This document shows, in pieces, positions 25,445-35,186 of a DNA stretch of 43,173 nucleotides; the stretch's first letter is position 1, and each line of letters starts with the position of its first letter. Source of the stretch: CAZFCK01 sp964517355. GTDB lineage: Bacteria; Desulfobacterota; Desulfovibrionia; Desulfovibrionales; Desulfovibrionaceae. The notes under the pieces were generated by a model. It was not told where the DNA came from, ran no database searches, and was given only the letters and a program-made list of their open reading frames with translations. The position numbers and the translations under genes were made by a program. The DNA lies in assembly GCA_964517355.1 (NCBI GenBank), contig CAZFCK010000010.1, positions 1 through 43,173 of the forward strand, written 5' to 3'.

Positions 25445-28400
25445 TTAGTTACTAAATATAGCGCTTTTCACAATACTAAAAATACTTCTATTATTCATTT
25501 TAAGTGCTTGACCACAGGGTACACCTGTCTGCTTGCAAAAGTAACGAATTTGACGATTGATAAGTTTAATTCTATAATTGTAATCTACACACTTGCCTAT
25601 CCTTGAAACAATTTCCTTCGTAGTACCAGTAGGAATGTAATCAGGATCAAGCAATGTATAATCTTCAACTGAGAAATTTCGCACAACAAACGCGGGAATA
25701 CCTCGGCTAATTCCCTCAAGCAAAGCAGATGACCCAAAGGAAACGCTGACATAAACCATATTTTCATAATCCAAATCAAGTGGATGATTCATTGCGATAG
25801 TCCAGTCCAGCAAATCGCCATCATTATCACGCAAAAAAGACAACTCATCTGCTAAAGAGCCTTTGCCTTTATAATAAATATCAACACCTTCCCCTAACTG
25901 CTTTAACGAAAAAAATAGATCTCTATAGCTTGCAAGTTGATCATTGATTCTTAGTCGTGGAAGTCTTCCCATTGTAAATACACTTCCGATAACAACCACA
26001 CTTAGCTTTCTAACATCAACAACATGCCTACCTGGTTTAACATTTGGGCTCAAAGGAGCATCAAGCATCATATCGGCATGTTGTACAACAGGACAACCAG
26101 GAATATACTTGTTCCAAAGATCTATACCATTTTTCATCATACAATGTATTTCGTCAACTTCATCTTTTCTTCTAAAATAATGAAAAACAGGATTAGTTGA
26201 ATGTGGCCAAAGGGTGATTTTTCCTCGGTTGCTTTTTACTGCATGAGTAAGAATCGCCGAATCCATGAAAAAATGATCACATATGTGAAGTTGCTTAATA
26301 TCGAACTTTTTGACAAATTTAGCAGACTCCAAGGCCAATCCATACATCAAATCACCCAAAACTGTCGAAAGCCAATAAAACAAATTAACATTAAACAAAT
26401 CGCTTAATACAACAAGATGTTGATCACCAGAATCCTCTTTAGTATTCATTGAAAAATATGAAGACCGAACAAAATTGATAACAACATTATCTAAGGGTTG
26501 AACACTAGCATACAATGAATCTGTAAACTCAATTGGTTTAATCTCATTACACTTATTATACGGCCTTGTCATTGCTATCCCTGTCGAGGTAAGCACATGG
26601 ATATCACCAAGCATATTTAAAACGTTATCAATTCCACGAATACCATCAGGAACTACAGCGGAATGGGATTGATTCTCAAGGGTCTTACTACATTGCAATG
26701 ATTTTCGCCTTATTAAACGCTGAGAAGGGCGAATTTGAAGATTTAAATCAAAACCTTTTTTTACCTTAAGTGCTATATTGTTTTCTTGGTAACAAAGAAA
26801 CACATTTACGCCACAACGTAACAGCTCAACATAAAGATACAGAGGCTCAAGCCCACATGATCCCCAAAAATTTACATATGACATAGTTAGAGATTTAATC
26901 TCGATAAAAACAGGACGATCTTTTGTTTCTAAAGCTATTTGACGAGCCAAATGCCGCAAAGGAATTAAAGATGATAGCTCTGTATAGATTATGTAAAAAA
27001 GTGCATCAGCTATCGTACCACTCGGTAAAATTGGCATCTTCTCATTAAGCTTCCCATAACGGAGGGATATCTTTCGGGACACACCTCTAATGAACCTACC
27101 CGCCCAACGAGTATCAACATGCCCAAACTTATCACCAATTTTTTTAGCAATTAAGGAAGTGATCTCTGATGATGTTATATATGTGCCACAGCGAACCCGA
27201 TCTACTAATTTAGAATCAGGCTCTAGACATAAGATTTTGAATGATACTTTTGATTTTTCAGCAGCAACAGTGGAAAATGAATTAAGAAAACTATCAAACT
27301 TCTTATATTTTTCATGCAGGTTGGCTAGCTTTTTATAGTGAACAGAACCTTTTTGTAAAATTTCTCGTGATTTCTGATCATTATTATTCATATAATAGGA
27401 GAGGCACAATTTTTCATAGGCTTGAAGAGGCGCGGCGCCCCCATCCTTTTTATCAAGCAAACTGTTCCACCTCTCAATTGCATAAGACCACTGCCTAGTT
27501 TCCATTGCCAATTCAGCATGTTTTATTAAAAGAGCGTCATCTTCTGGATATTGATTACAACCATACTCAAGTAGTTTTTCCGCATCTTCCAAAAACAAAG
27601 CTACCTTTAAAATCTCAGACAAATAAACAATAAAATTTTGTTTACAACCTACTTTAATTGAAAAGCCCTTACGGATATTTTCTGCAACATGACACCAATC
27701 ACCAACCGTCCAATCAGCGACTTTAATTTGTAAAAATCTCTCTACATGCCATTTCTTTTTACTCTCATCCAACGTTTGAAAAACTTCAGCCCATGCTTGG
27801 ACAGCCTGGTGCCAATCCCTTTGGGCCATCGATATTTCTGCTTTAATTCGCAATAATTCCACATTATTTGGAAAAACCACAAGAGCTTGGCGAATGATCT
27901 TTTCTGCGGCGGGTAACTCCATATTATTCCTGAAAGCCACACTCATACGCACATAGGCGCCTACACCAGCACTTTTTCCAAAAAGATTGATGACGGCCTG
28001 CCATCGTTGCACGGCCTCCTTCCAATCCTGCCGAGCCATTGCAATTTCGGCATATTCGCCTGCCAAAGCTATGTCGTCTGGATAGTTGGCGCATGCTTGC
28101 CGAGTATATTCTTCAGCAGCATCGAACGACCGGCAACACCGGAGAGCCACGCTCATACGTCTGTAAATATTTCCAGAAGCCTTAGGGCCCTGCTTATTCA
28201 GTATAACCTTCCAGCGCGCCATGGCGGCAGTCCATTCTTGCTTGGACATAGCGCATTCGGCGTACACCGTATGAAGGGGTATGTAATTCGGATATTTTTC
28301 TAAACCTTGCTTTGCAATACCTTCAGCACTGTCAAAATCTTGAATTTTACTATATGCGTTGGCAAGATTTGAAAAAATATACCCCGAATTTTTATCTCCA

Positions 28401-29389
28401 AAATTATTTAGCAGTGCTTTCCAGCGCAATATAGCTTCCGACCAATCTTTACGAGCAGCAGCAATATACGCATATTCAACAGCAACAGCCATATACCCGG
28501 GGAATTCAAGCACAGCATCATGCAAGAGGGTTTCCGCTCTGTCATTATAGCCGACATATCGGTATGACTGGCCTAGTTTTGCTATAACTTCCGGAGGAAT
28601 ACAGTCTGTACACGCATTATACACAGCTTCCCAGCGTTGCGCAGCCTCGCGCCATTTTCGTGCGGTGCTGGCCTCTTTAGCTTGGGCAATATCCTTTTGC
28701 ATCTTTTGTGGGAGATCAGACAAACCTGGATAGACAACTTTTATTACATCCTGCACAGGGAGTGGAGCGGAGCGATCCGCCCCCGTTGTGAACGCGTCAT
28801 TATCCACTTGGGAAGGTATCAATGCTTCACGACCCACTAAGGAACCAAGGGTGCGGAAAGCAGATTTCGTTAAGAGATAGGAAGAATTGTGCTGACCATT
28901 ATCCCCACTCGAACTTAAAAAATAAGGCAGAACGAAATCTCGAAGCTTTTTGTTCTCCAACAGTTCATATTTAACGACATCGTTCAGATGCATAGATGAT
29001 TTCGACCGTTTCATTAATCCATTCGCTCCATCCAAGTGTAATATTCGCAGAGCAGAACTTTTTGATGAAACAATCTTATCGATTGCATTATTACACAATT
29101 CATAGTTAAAAAGTCGTATTGTGTTTGTAAAAAATATATAGGAATAACGGATTCGATTCAACACGTTTTTGAAAGCCAGCCCAGGAACTTGCAGATCAAC
29201 CGGCATAAGATGGATTATAAACCTGTGGGAAAATTCTTTAGTTATTTTTACAAGCTCTTCAGTTTTTTCTGAATACAAAACAAACAACTCAAAATTGAAA
29301 TCAATATTGAGAGCACTACATACAGATAATTGCTCTGATAATTTTACAGCATCATCATAATGCGCTACAAACGATACACCCTCTTTCAT
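25445..29389 (-). CDS. Giant TPR protein with glycosyltransferase-like C-terminal domain
   Basis: This protein has about 1,314 aa. The N-terminal 200 residues resemble a GT-A-like nucleotide-sugar fold (VSFVAHYDD, IFFTNT) without a secure catalytic motif. About 235-690 are tandem TPR-like helices with the recurring pattern W-x-E/A-A-x-x-R-W, roughly every 70 residues. About 720-1310 form a second globular domain ending in SFGSSALLEGISRGIPAFVV, like the donor site of GT-B enzymes. ATG 29389 has a G-rich ribosome site and a good -10 element upstream. The TPR part is visibly more GC-rich than both flanks. It precedes the sulfotransferase gene by 42 bases. Function unknown; a protein- or glycan-modifying transferase is likely. 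Confidence 0.6.
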   Translation of the reverse strand: MKEGVSFVAHYDDAVKLSEQLSVCSALNIDFNFELFVLYSEKTEELVKITKEFSHRFIIHLMPVDLQVPGLAFKNVLNRIRYSYIFFTNTIRLFNYELCNNAIDKIVSSKSSALRILHLDGANGLMKRSKSSMHLNDVVKYELLENKKLRDFVLPYFLSSSGDNGQHNSSYLLTKSAFRTLGSLVGREALIPSQVDNDAFTTGADRSAPLPVQDVIKVVYPGLSDLPQKMQKDIAQAKEASTARKWREAAQRWEAVYNACTDCIPPEVIAKLGQSYRYVGYNDRAETLLHDAVLEFPGYMAVAVEYAYIAAARKDWSEAILRWKALLNNFGDKNSGYIFSNLANAYSKIQDFDSAEGIAKQGLEKYPNYIPLHTVYAECAMSKQEWTAAMARWKVILNKQGPKASGNIYRRMSVALRCCRSFDAAEEYTRQACANYPDDIALAGEYAEIAMARQDWKEAVQRWQAVINLFGKSAGVGAYVRMSVAFRNNMELPAAEKIIRQALVVFPNNVELLRIKAEISMAQRDWHQAVQAWAEVFQTLDESKKKWHVERFLQIKVADWTVGDWCHVAENIRKGFSIKVGCKQNFIVYLSEILKVALFLEDAEKLLEYGCNQYPEDDALLIKHAELAMETRQWSYAIERWNSLLDKKDGGAAPLQAYEKLCLSYYMNNNDQKSREILQKGSVHYKKLANLHEKYKKFDSFLNSFSTVAAEKSKVSFKILCLEPDSKLVDRVRCGTYITSSEITSLIAKKIGDKFGHVDTRWAGRFIRGVSRKISLRYGKLNEKMPILPSGTIADALFYIIYTELSSLIPLRHLARQIALETKDRPVFIEIKSLTMSYVNFWGSCGLEPLYLYVELLRCGVNVFLCYQENNIALKVKKGFDLNLQIRPSQRLIRRKSLQCSKTLENQSHSAVVPDGIRGIDNVLNMLGDIHVLTSTGIAMTRPYNKCNEIKPIEFTDSLYASVQPLDNVVINFVRSSYFSMNTKEDSGDQHLVVLSDLFNVNLFYWLSTVLGDLMYGLALESAKFVKKFDIKQLHICDHFFMDSAILTHAVKSNRGKITLWPHSTNPVFHYFRRKDEVDEIHCMMKNGIDLWNKYIPGCPVVQHADMMLDAPLSPNVKPGRHVVDVRKLSVVVIGSVFTMGRLPRLRINDQLASYRDLFFSLKQLGEGVDIYYKGKGSLADELSFLRDNDGDLLDWTIAMNHPLDLDYENMVYVSVSFGSSALLEGISRGIPAFVVRNFSVEDYTLLDPDYIPTGTTKEIVSRIGKCVDYNYRIKLINRQIRYFCKQTGVPCGQALKMNNRSIFSIVKSAIFSN

Positions 29390-29415
29390 TATCCCCGCCC
29401 CCAGCACAACCTCGT

Positions 29416-29421
29416 ATTATA
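29416..29421 (-). promoter_or_regulatory. TATAAT -10 element upstream of the TPR gene
   Basis: A perfect TATAAT on the minus strand lies 27 bases before the ATG at 29389, in an AT-rich 231-base gap after pseI. No good -35 is seen at 16-18 bases. The placement would give a leader of about 20 bases containing the ribosome site. Confidence 0.4.
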
Positions 29422-29620
29422 TACAAATAAATTCTTGTTCTATTTTGACATATCATCTAAACAAGAATCATTTCACACTTTCAACAATTTCAACACAATC
29501 AAATTAAACGTTTACCACAACAATCTTGCAGTATTCGAAATTATATAATCCGTACGCTCGTCCAATAATACCGTTATTGGCAAGCCGCGTTATACTGTAA
29601 AACCACCGGTCGCACAAACA

Positions 29621-30667
29621 TTAGCCAAGGAGATCCCAAGTCATGGGGGTTCCCTTTTTCACTGACTTATTCACTCTTCTCCCCAGCAGCATGTCATAAT
29701 ATTTGGGAGGCAACCCATGACCAGGCCTTACTCGCCGGAGATTTTCCGGAGTCAATACATCGCCGGATTCGAGATCCTGCGCAATGTATAAGGAGCGCCT
29801 CCTGAGCACCGATCTGCATTCCGCAGCCGTGGGCCCATAATTGATGGCGCCTAATGCTTGCCAGGCTCTTTCCGTTTCGACCACAAGCGAGGTAAATTCC
29901 TGCGGCTCAAGGGAAAAAGAGGCATCAACGCCGCCATCAGCACGAGACAGCGTAAAATGTTTCTCGATGACCGTCGCTCCAAATGCTATCGCGGCTACAG
30001 AGGCGCCGACCCCCATCGTGTGATCCGATAGCCCCACCTCGCAATTAAAAAGAGTGCGCATATGCTGTATCGTACGCAGATTTGTATTTTCCGGTGTTGC
30101 AGGATACGTGCTGGTACACTTCAGCAAGACAAGATCATCACATCCTGCGCTACGAGCCGCCTCTACAGCTTCGGCAATTTCCTGAACAGTCGCCATACCT
30201 GTGGAAATAATCATCGGTTTTTTCGTAGCTGCCGCTTTCCGGATTAGCGGTATGTCTATACATTCGAACGAGGCAATTTTATAGCAGGGCACATCAAGAA
30301 CTGATTCCAGAAAATCCACGGCAGATTCGTCAAAAGGCGTGCTAAAACAGACCATTTTGTGCTTCTTTGCCCGCTCCATAATGGGGGCATGCCATTCCCA
30401 AGGGGTATACGCCTGATTATAGAGCGTATGCATTGACTGCCCCTTCCATAATGAATTGACATCGCTAATGAAAAATTCACCCTCATCTATATTGAGGGTC
30501 ATCGTATCCGCAGTATAGGTTTGGATCTTCAACGCATGCGCCCCAGCAGCGGCCGCAGCATCGACAATCTCCAAGGCGCGATCCAGAGACTGATTGTGGT
30601 TTCCGGACATCTCTGCAATGACAAAAGGCGCTACTCCCTGCCCAATTTCACGATCAGCAATTTTCAT
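29621..30667 (-). CDS. pseI: Pseudaminic acid synthase PseI
   Basis: This 348-aa member of the NeuB family condenses the PseG product with phosphoenolpyruvate to form the nine-carbon sugar. VIAEMSGNHNQSLDRA (17-32), LKIQTYTADTMT (46-57), CFSTPFDESAVDFL, YKIASFE, STGMAT and GLSDHT outline the TIM barrel, and EKHFTLSRADGGVDASFSLEP binds substrate. Residues about 285-348 are the C-terminal SAF/antifreeze-like domain that caps the neighbouring subunit. RADGGVDA with the following SLEP is closer to PseI than to NeuB. It lies on the minus strand, far from the other pse genes, which sit at the opposite end of the island. GC content is normal, unlike the giant genes next to it. Confidence 0.92.
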   Translation of the reverse strand: MKIADREIGQGVAPFVIAEMSGNHNQSLDRALEIVDAAAAAGAHALKIQTYTADTMTLNIDEGEFFISDVNSLWKGQSMHTLYNQAYTPWEWHAPIMERAKKHKMVCFSTPFDESAVDFLESVLDVPCYKIASFECIDIPLIRKAAATKKPMIISTGMATVQEIAEAVEAARSAGCDDLVLLKCTSTYPATPENTNLRTIQHMRTLFNCEVGLSDHTMGVGASVAAIAFGATVIEKHFTLSRADGGVDASFSLEPQEFTSLVVETERAWQALGAINYGPTAAECRSVLRRRSLYIAQDLESGDVLTPENLRRVRPGHGLPPKYYDMLLGRRVNKSVKKGTPMTWDLLG

Positions 30668-31037
30668 TACACACTCTGCGGTATTTATTGTTAAACGATA
30701 TATCAGCAGTCATACTATAAAAAGCCATCTGCAACGCACATAGTTCCATCATTCAAAAATGCTCAAGTACAATGATAGCACACACTACATCACTCCAAAA
30801 ACTCATAAAAAAGGTTGCCCGCCGCAATTTCAGCTAAACAGACAACCTTTGACTATCATTTTTCCAATGCAACACCTGTTGGAAGTAGTATCTATTGCCA
30901 ATCCAGCATCATACTTATCACCTTACCATTCCCTTCAGACAACAAAAAGAAGACTGTTAAGGCAATTTTTACAAGCCACATCATTTTAAGCACAACTTCT
31001 ACAACACTTCATCATGATATATAAAACTGTCATATCC
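30668..31037. other. Gap between argH and pseI; holds a possible minus-strand terminator
   Basis: The 370 bases have no credible gene. On the minus strand aaaggttg (30843-30850) can pair with caaccttt (30810-30817), and a U-run follows directly, about 190 bases past the argH stop. The loop is long (25 bases), so the terminator is only plausible. Promoters for pseI must lie here, but I see no clear one. Confidence 0.35.
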
Positions 31038-32435
31038 TTAGCGTGGTTGCGCCTCCACCCACGCTCCAAGAGCGCCAAGTTGCGTCCGCACTGCGTCCGG
31101 GCCCGTGCTCCCATGCGTCACACGACGCTGGACCGCGGCTTCATGGGGCAGCACCGCATAGACATCCTCGCCAACCTCGGTCGCGCAGTGACGCAACTCG
31201 TCAAGCGTGAGGTCTTCTAACCTACGATTTGTCTCTTCCGCAAGGGCCACGGCCTTGCCCGTGGCATGATGCGCGTCACGGAAGGGCACGCCCTTCCCCA
31301 CGAGATAATCGGCAAGCTCAGTGGCGTTGCAAAACCCCTGATCCAAGGCGGCACGCATGGCCTGCTCATTGAAGCGCAACGCCCGCACCATGCCCGCGAC
31401 CAGCTCCAGGCTCGTGCTCAGGGTGGTGTCGGCGTCAAAGAAAGGCTCCTTGTCTTCCTGCATATCCCGATTATAGGCCAGAGGCAGCGCCTTCAACGTG
31501 GTCAGCAACGACACCAACGCTCCTTGAACGCGCCCCACTTTGCCGCGCACAAGTTCAGCCACGTCGGGATTTTTCTTCTGGGGCATGATGCTCGACCCAG
31601 TGGCGTAGGCGTCCGGAAGCAATACGTAACCGAAATTCGGATTCGCCCAGATGATCAATTCCTCGCAGAAACGGCTGAGATGCACCATGCAGAGATTTGC
31701 CGCAAAAAGTGCCTCGGCAGCGAAATCCCTGTCCGCGACAGCGTCCATGCTGTTGTCGAAAACCTTGTGGAACCCGAGTTCGCGGGCCACGGCCTCCGGG
31801 TCCAGGGGGTAGGTGGTGCCGGCCAGCGCCGCAGCCCCCAAAGGTGAAACACGCACACGTTTCAGGCAATCCGTAATGCGCTCGTGATCGCGGCGCAACA
31901 TCCATGCGTAGGCCAAAAGATGGTGCGCCAGGCTCACGGGCTGCGCCGGCTGCATATGGGTGCATCCGGGCAGCAGCACATGCTGATGCTCCTGCGCCTG
32001 CTCCATAAAAGCCCGTATCAGATCCACGCACAAGGCCGCCCAGTCGTCAAGCCTCTCTGAAACGTAGAGCCGAAAATCCAGGGCCACCTGATCATTGCGC
32101 GAACGCCCCGTATGCAGGCGTTTCCCTGCATCGCCGGCCAGTTCCGAAAGCCGGCGTTCGATGTTCATATGCACATCTTCCAGCTCTTTTTTCCAAGCAA
32201 AATCCCCGGATTCGATGGCGGCGAGCACCTGATCCAATCCCGCGACAATGCTCTGCGCGTCCTGGCTGGAGATGACGCCCCGGGCGGCGAGCATACGCGC
32301 ATGGGCTTTGGAGCCGGCGATATCCTGCTTGTAGAGCAAACGGTCGTAGGAAACCGATTCCGTGAAAGACTCGACGGCGCTACTTTGCCCCTGGCGGAAT
32401 CGCCCGCCCCAGGGCTTTGCCTTGCCGGAACTCAT
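31038..32435 (-). CDS. argH: Argininosuccinate lyase ArgH
   Basis: This 465-aa enzyme splits argininosuccinate into arginine and fumarate. The fumarase/aspartase-family signature GSSIMPQKKNPD lies near residues 286-297, with the catalytic Ser in the flexible loop. HTGRSRNDQV (near 110) and TMQPAQ-type sequence (CTHMQPAQPVSLAHH, near 160) form the rest of the active site. The ATG overlaps the argG stop by four bases, so the pair is translationally coupled. Length is normal. Confidence 0.97.
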   Translation of the reverse strand: MSSGKAKPWGGRFRQGQSSAVESFTESVSYDRLLYKQDIAGSKAHARMLAARGVISSQDAQSIVAGLDQVLAAIESGDFAWKKELEDVHMNIERRLSELAGDAGKRLHTGRSRNDQVALDFRLYVSERLDDWAALCVDLIRAFMEQAQEHQHVLLPGCTHMQPAQPVSLAHHLLAYAWMLRRDHERITDCLKRVRVSPLGAAALAGTTYPLDPEAVARELGFHKVFDNSMDAVADRDFAAEALFAANLCMVHLSRFCEELIIWANPNFGYVLLPDAYATGSSIMPQKKNPDVAELVRGKVGRVQGALVSLLTTLKALPLAYNRDMQEDKEPFFDADTTLSTSLELVAGMVRALRFNEQAMRAALDQGFCNATELADYLVGKGVPFRDAHHATGKAVALAEETNRRLEDLTLDELRHCATEVGEDVYAVLPHEAAVQRRVTHGSTGPDAVRTQLGALGAWVEAQPR

Positions 32436-33649
32436 GAATCGCCCCCGCGGCGCTTCATGTAGCCGCGCAGTCTGAGGCCCTGCAACCGGATAAATCCGGC
32501 CGCGTCCGCCTGATTGTAGACGTCATCCTCCTCAAAGGTGGCGAGATCGGCGTTGTAAAGCGAATAAGGGGACTTGCGCCCCAAGGGATAAACACCGCCC
32601 TTGTAAAGCTTCAGACGCACCGTGCCGGTGACGCATTCCTGGATATTGTCCGCCAAGGCCTGCAGCGCGTACCGCTCCGGAGCGAACCAAAAGCCGTAGT
32701 AAACGCTTTCGGCATAGCGGGTGATCAGGCTGTCGCGCAGATGCATGGCCTCGCGGTCCAGGCAGATCCCCTCCAGGTCGCGGCGGGCGTGGAAAAGCAC
32801 CGTTCCTCCGGGAGTTTCATAAACTCCCCGGGATTTCATGCCCACGAAACGATTTTCCACCATATCCAGCCGCCCGACGCCGTGACTGCCCGCGATCTTG
32901 TTCAAGGCGGCCAGCAACGTGGCCGGACTCATGGACACGCCGTCCAGGGCCACGGGGTCGCCCTTTTCAAAATCAAGAGTAACCACCTGCGGTGTGTCCG
33001 GCGCCAATTCAGGGGGGCAGATCAACTCGCGGCACGCATCCTCAGCCTCATTCCAGGGGTCTTCCAGTTCGCCCCCCTCGAAGCTGCAGTGCAGGAGGTT
33101 TCTATCAATACTGTATACTTTGCGCTTTTTCTCGCCCATGGGGATGCCCTGCTCCTTGGCGAACGTCAGCAAATCGGTGCGGGAGCGCATATCCCACTCG
33201 CGCCAGGGCGCTATCACCTTGATCTCAGGCGCCAAAGCGGCCACCGCGAGTTCGAACCGCACCTGATCGTTGCCTTTGCCCGTGGCTCCGTGGGCCACGG
33301 CCTGGGCTCCTTCGGCGCGGGCAATGTCCACCAGCCGCTTGGCAATCAAGGGACGGGCTATGGACGTGCCCAAAAGGTAGCGCCCCTCATAGACAGCAGC
33401 GGCCCGCAGCATAGGGAAAATATAATCCTTTGCGAACTCTTCACGCAAATCTTCGATATAGGCCCTGGAAGCGCCGGTGGCAATGGCCTTTTCTTCAAGT
33501 CCATCCAGCTCTTCTTCCTGTCCTAAATCCGCGGTAAGGGTGACGACTTCGCAGTCGTATTCTTTAATCAACCATTTCAATATAATTGAAGTATCCAACC
33601 CGCCGGAGTAGGCGAGAACGACCTTTGAAATACCCTGATGCTTCGCCAT
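32432..33649 (-). CDS. argG: Argininosuccinate synthase ArgG
   Basis: This 405-aa enzyme joins citrulline and aspartate with ATP. The P-loop-like AYSGGLDTSII is near residues 11-21, HGATGKGNDQVRFE near 115, and the citrulline/aspartate-binding GRKSPYSLY near 365. ATG 33649 (MAKHQG) fits the family N-terminus. An in-frame start at 33670 would add seven residues. It leads the argG-argH pair. The gap to argF contains repeats. Confidence 0.97.
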   Translation of the reverse strand: MAKHQGISKVVLAYSGGLDTSIILKWLIKEYDCEVVTLTADLGQEEELDGLEEKAIATGASRAYIEDLREEFAKDYIFPMLRAAAVYEGRYLLGTSIARPLIAKRLVDIARAEGAQAVAHGATGKGNDQVRFELAVAALAPEIKVIAPWREWDMRSRTDLLTFAKEQGIPMGEKKRKVYSIDRNLLHCSFEGGELEDPWNEAEDACRELICPPELAPDTPQVVTLDFEKGDPVALDGVSMSPATLLAALNKIAGSHGVGRLDMVENRFVGMKSRGVYETPGGTVLFHARRDLEGICLDREAMHLRDSLITRYAESVYYGFWFAPERYALQALADNIQECVTGTVRLKLYKGGVYPLGRKSPYSLYNADLATFEEDDVYNQADAAGFIRLQGLRLRGYMKRRGGDS

Positions 33650-34280
33650 GATACACTTTCTCCAAAACATCTATGCAATGCGGGACCCATTCCCGAACAT
33701 CACGTTTATTATACGACTTTCGGACTAAACGAAAAAAGAATAAAGCCACGGGCCTCGCGCGCCGGCCAAGGGAGACTCCCTGACGCCGGGTAAACGACTT
33801 TTTCATAATTATTTTTATCAACAATTACGAAATATCACAAAGCACTCTTTACCAAAAAAATGAAGTTATCATCCCAACGCAACTGATGAGCTGGCGCCGC
33901 AAAGTTGAAAAAGAATTGGAGCCGCAGGAGTTCCGATGGGAAAAAGCAGCTCCGCCATCTACATCCGAAAGACATAACGACCGAAACCAAGAACCGTAGT
34001 TCCTGGAGGAGGCTGTTCTCCCCGGGCGCACATTCCAACCCCGCTCAAATATTATACTGTTCAGGATGAAACATTCGAAAATGAGTTCCGGTAAGAAAAT
34101 CCCTCTTCACAGCGGCAGCCTGTAGGCGGGGTGGTTGCGCTCCCTACGAGAGCCGGAGCAGAGCCAAGCTTCTCCCCCTCGCATATCCGAGTAGCCATGA
34201 AAGCGCCTCAGCCATCAACCTCGCAATGCCATAGTGTCAATTATATCTTCAAGCAAGGAAACATAACTCTGCATCCGCGA
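33650..34280. other. 631-base gap between argF and argG
   Basis: No credible gene is present. The region should contain the argGH promoter, but no ARG-box palindrome or clear -35/-10 pair could be made out. It carries one copy of a dispersed repeat (34111-34189) and a g-rich/c-rich hairpin-like stretch near 33998-34025. Confidence 0.4.
34111..34189. repeat. Dispersed intergenic repeat, copy A
   Basis: It starts agcggcagcc and ends tctccccctcgca. The same succession of motifs (agcggcagcc, taggcg, ggttgcgc or gtttcgcgcc, tacg, gcagagc, tctccccctcgc) recurs at 39628-39712 with scattered changes. It lies directly downstream of argF. Confidence 0.65.
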
Positions 34281-35186
34281 TCAATCATTGCCGACCACCC
34301 ACTCCAGGATGGCCTTTTGCATATGCAAACGGTTTTCAGCCTGATCCCAGACAATGGAAGCCGCGCTTTCAAAAACCTCTTCGCTGACTTCCTCCCCACG
34401 ATGCGCCGGCAGGCAATGCATGAAGAACGCGCCTGGCGCGGCTTCGGCCATAAGGGCGTCATCAACCAGATACCCGGCGAAAACCTTTTCCCGGGCTTTC
34501 TGCTCTTGTTCCTGCCCCATGGAGGCCCAGACGTCCGTATTGACGAAATGCGCACCTTGCACCGCTTCATGGGGGTCGCGGAGCAACGTCACGCGGGCGC
34601 CGCGCGCCAAAGCCTCCTCGAGAACCGCACCGTCAGGTTCATACCCCTGCGGACAAGCGAGCCGCAAGGAAAAAGGAAACAACGCCGCCGCACTGATCCA
34701 GGAATTGGCCATGTTGTTGCCGTCACCTATCCAGGCCACCTGAATCCGCGCCAAATCCTGCATGCGCTCGAATATGGTCAGGACATCGCTGAGCACCTGG
34801 CAGGGGTGGTAGCTGTCGCTCAAGGCGTTTACCACGGGAATGGAGGCATAAGACGCCAATTCATCCAGCTTTTCCTGACCGAAGGTGCGCACGACCATGG
34901 CGTCCACGTAGCGCGAGAGCACACGGGCGGTGTCTCTGAGGGGCTCATTGCGCCCCAACTGGCTTTCAGCCGGGGTCATAAAAACGGTTCGCCCGCCGAG
35001 CTGTTGCACTGCCACCTCAAAGGAGACGCGAGTTCGCGTGGAAGCCTTTTCAAAAAGCATGGCCACGGTTTTATGTTCCATGGCCTTGCTGGCAACCTCT
35101 CCGCTTTTCATGAGCTTCGCCCGCTGCAGCAGGGTTGCGGCCTCTTCCTTAGTCAAATCCAATAAGCGCAACAAATGCTTAGACAT
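34281..35186 (-). CDS. argF: Ornithine carbamoyltransferase ArgF
   Basis: This 301-aa enzyme makes citrulline from ornithine and carbamoyl phosphate. The carbamoyl-phosphate motif STRTRVSFE is at about residues 50-58. DSYHPCQVLSD (near 123) and HCLPAHRGEEV (near 262) bind ornithine and complete the site. A GAGGTG site precedes the ATG. argG-argH lie downstream in the same direction but across 630 bases, so separate transcription is possible. It consumes ornithine, the substrate expected for the divergent OlsF-like enzyme next door. Confidence 0.96.
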   Translation of the reverse strand: MSKHLLRLLDLTKEEAATLLQRAKLMKSGEVASKAMEHKTVAMLFEKASTRTRVSFEVAVQQLGGRTVFMTPAESQLGRNEPLRDTARVLSRYVDAMVVRTFGQEKLDELASYASIPVVNALSDSYHPCQVLSDVLTIFERMQDLARIQVAWIGDGNNMANSWISAAALFPFSLRLACPQGYEPDGAVLEEALARGARVTLLRDPHEAVQGAHFVNTDVWASMGQEQEQKAREKVFAGYLVDDALMAEAAPGAFFMHCLPAHRGEEVSEEVFESAASIVWDQAENRLHMQKAILEWVVGND

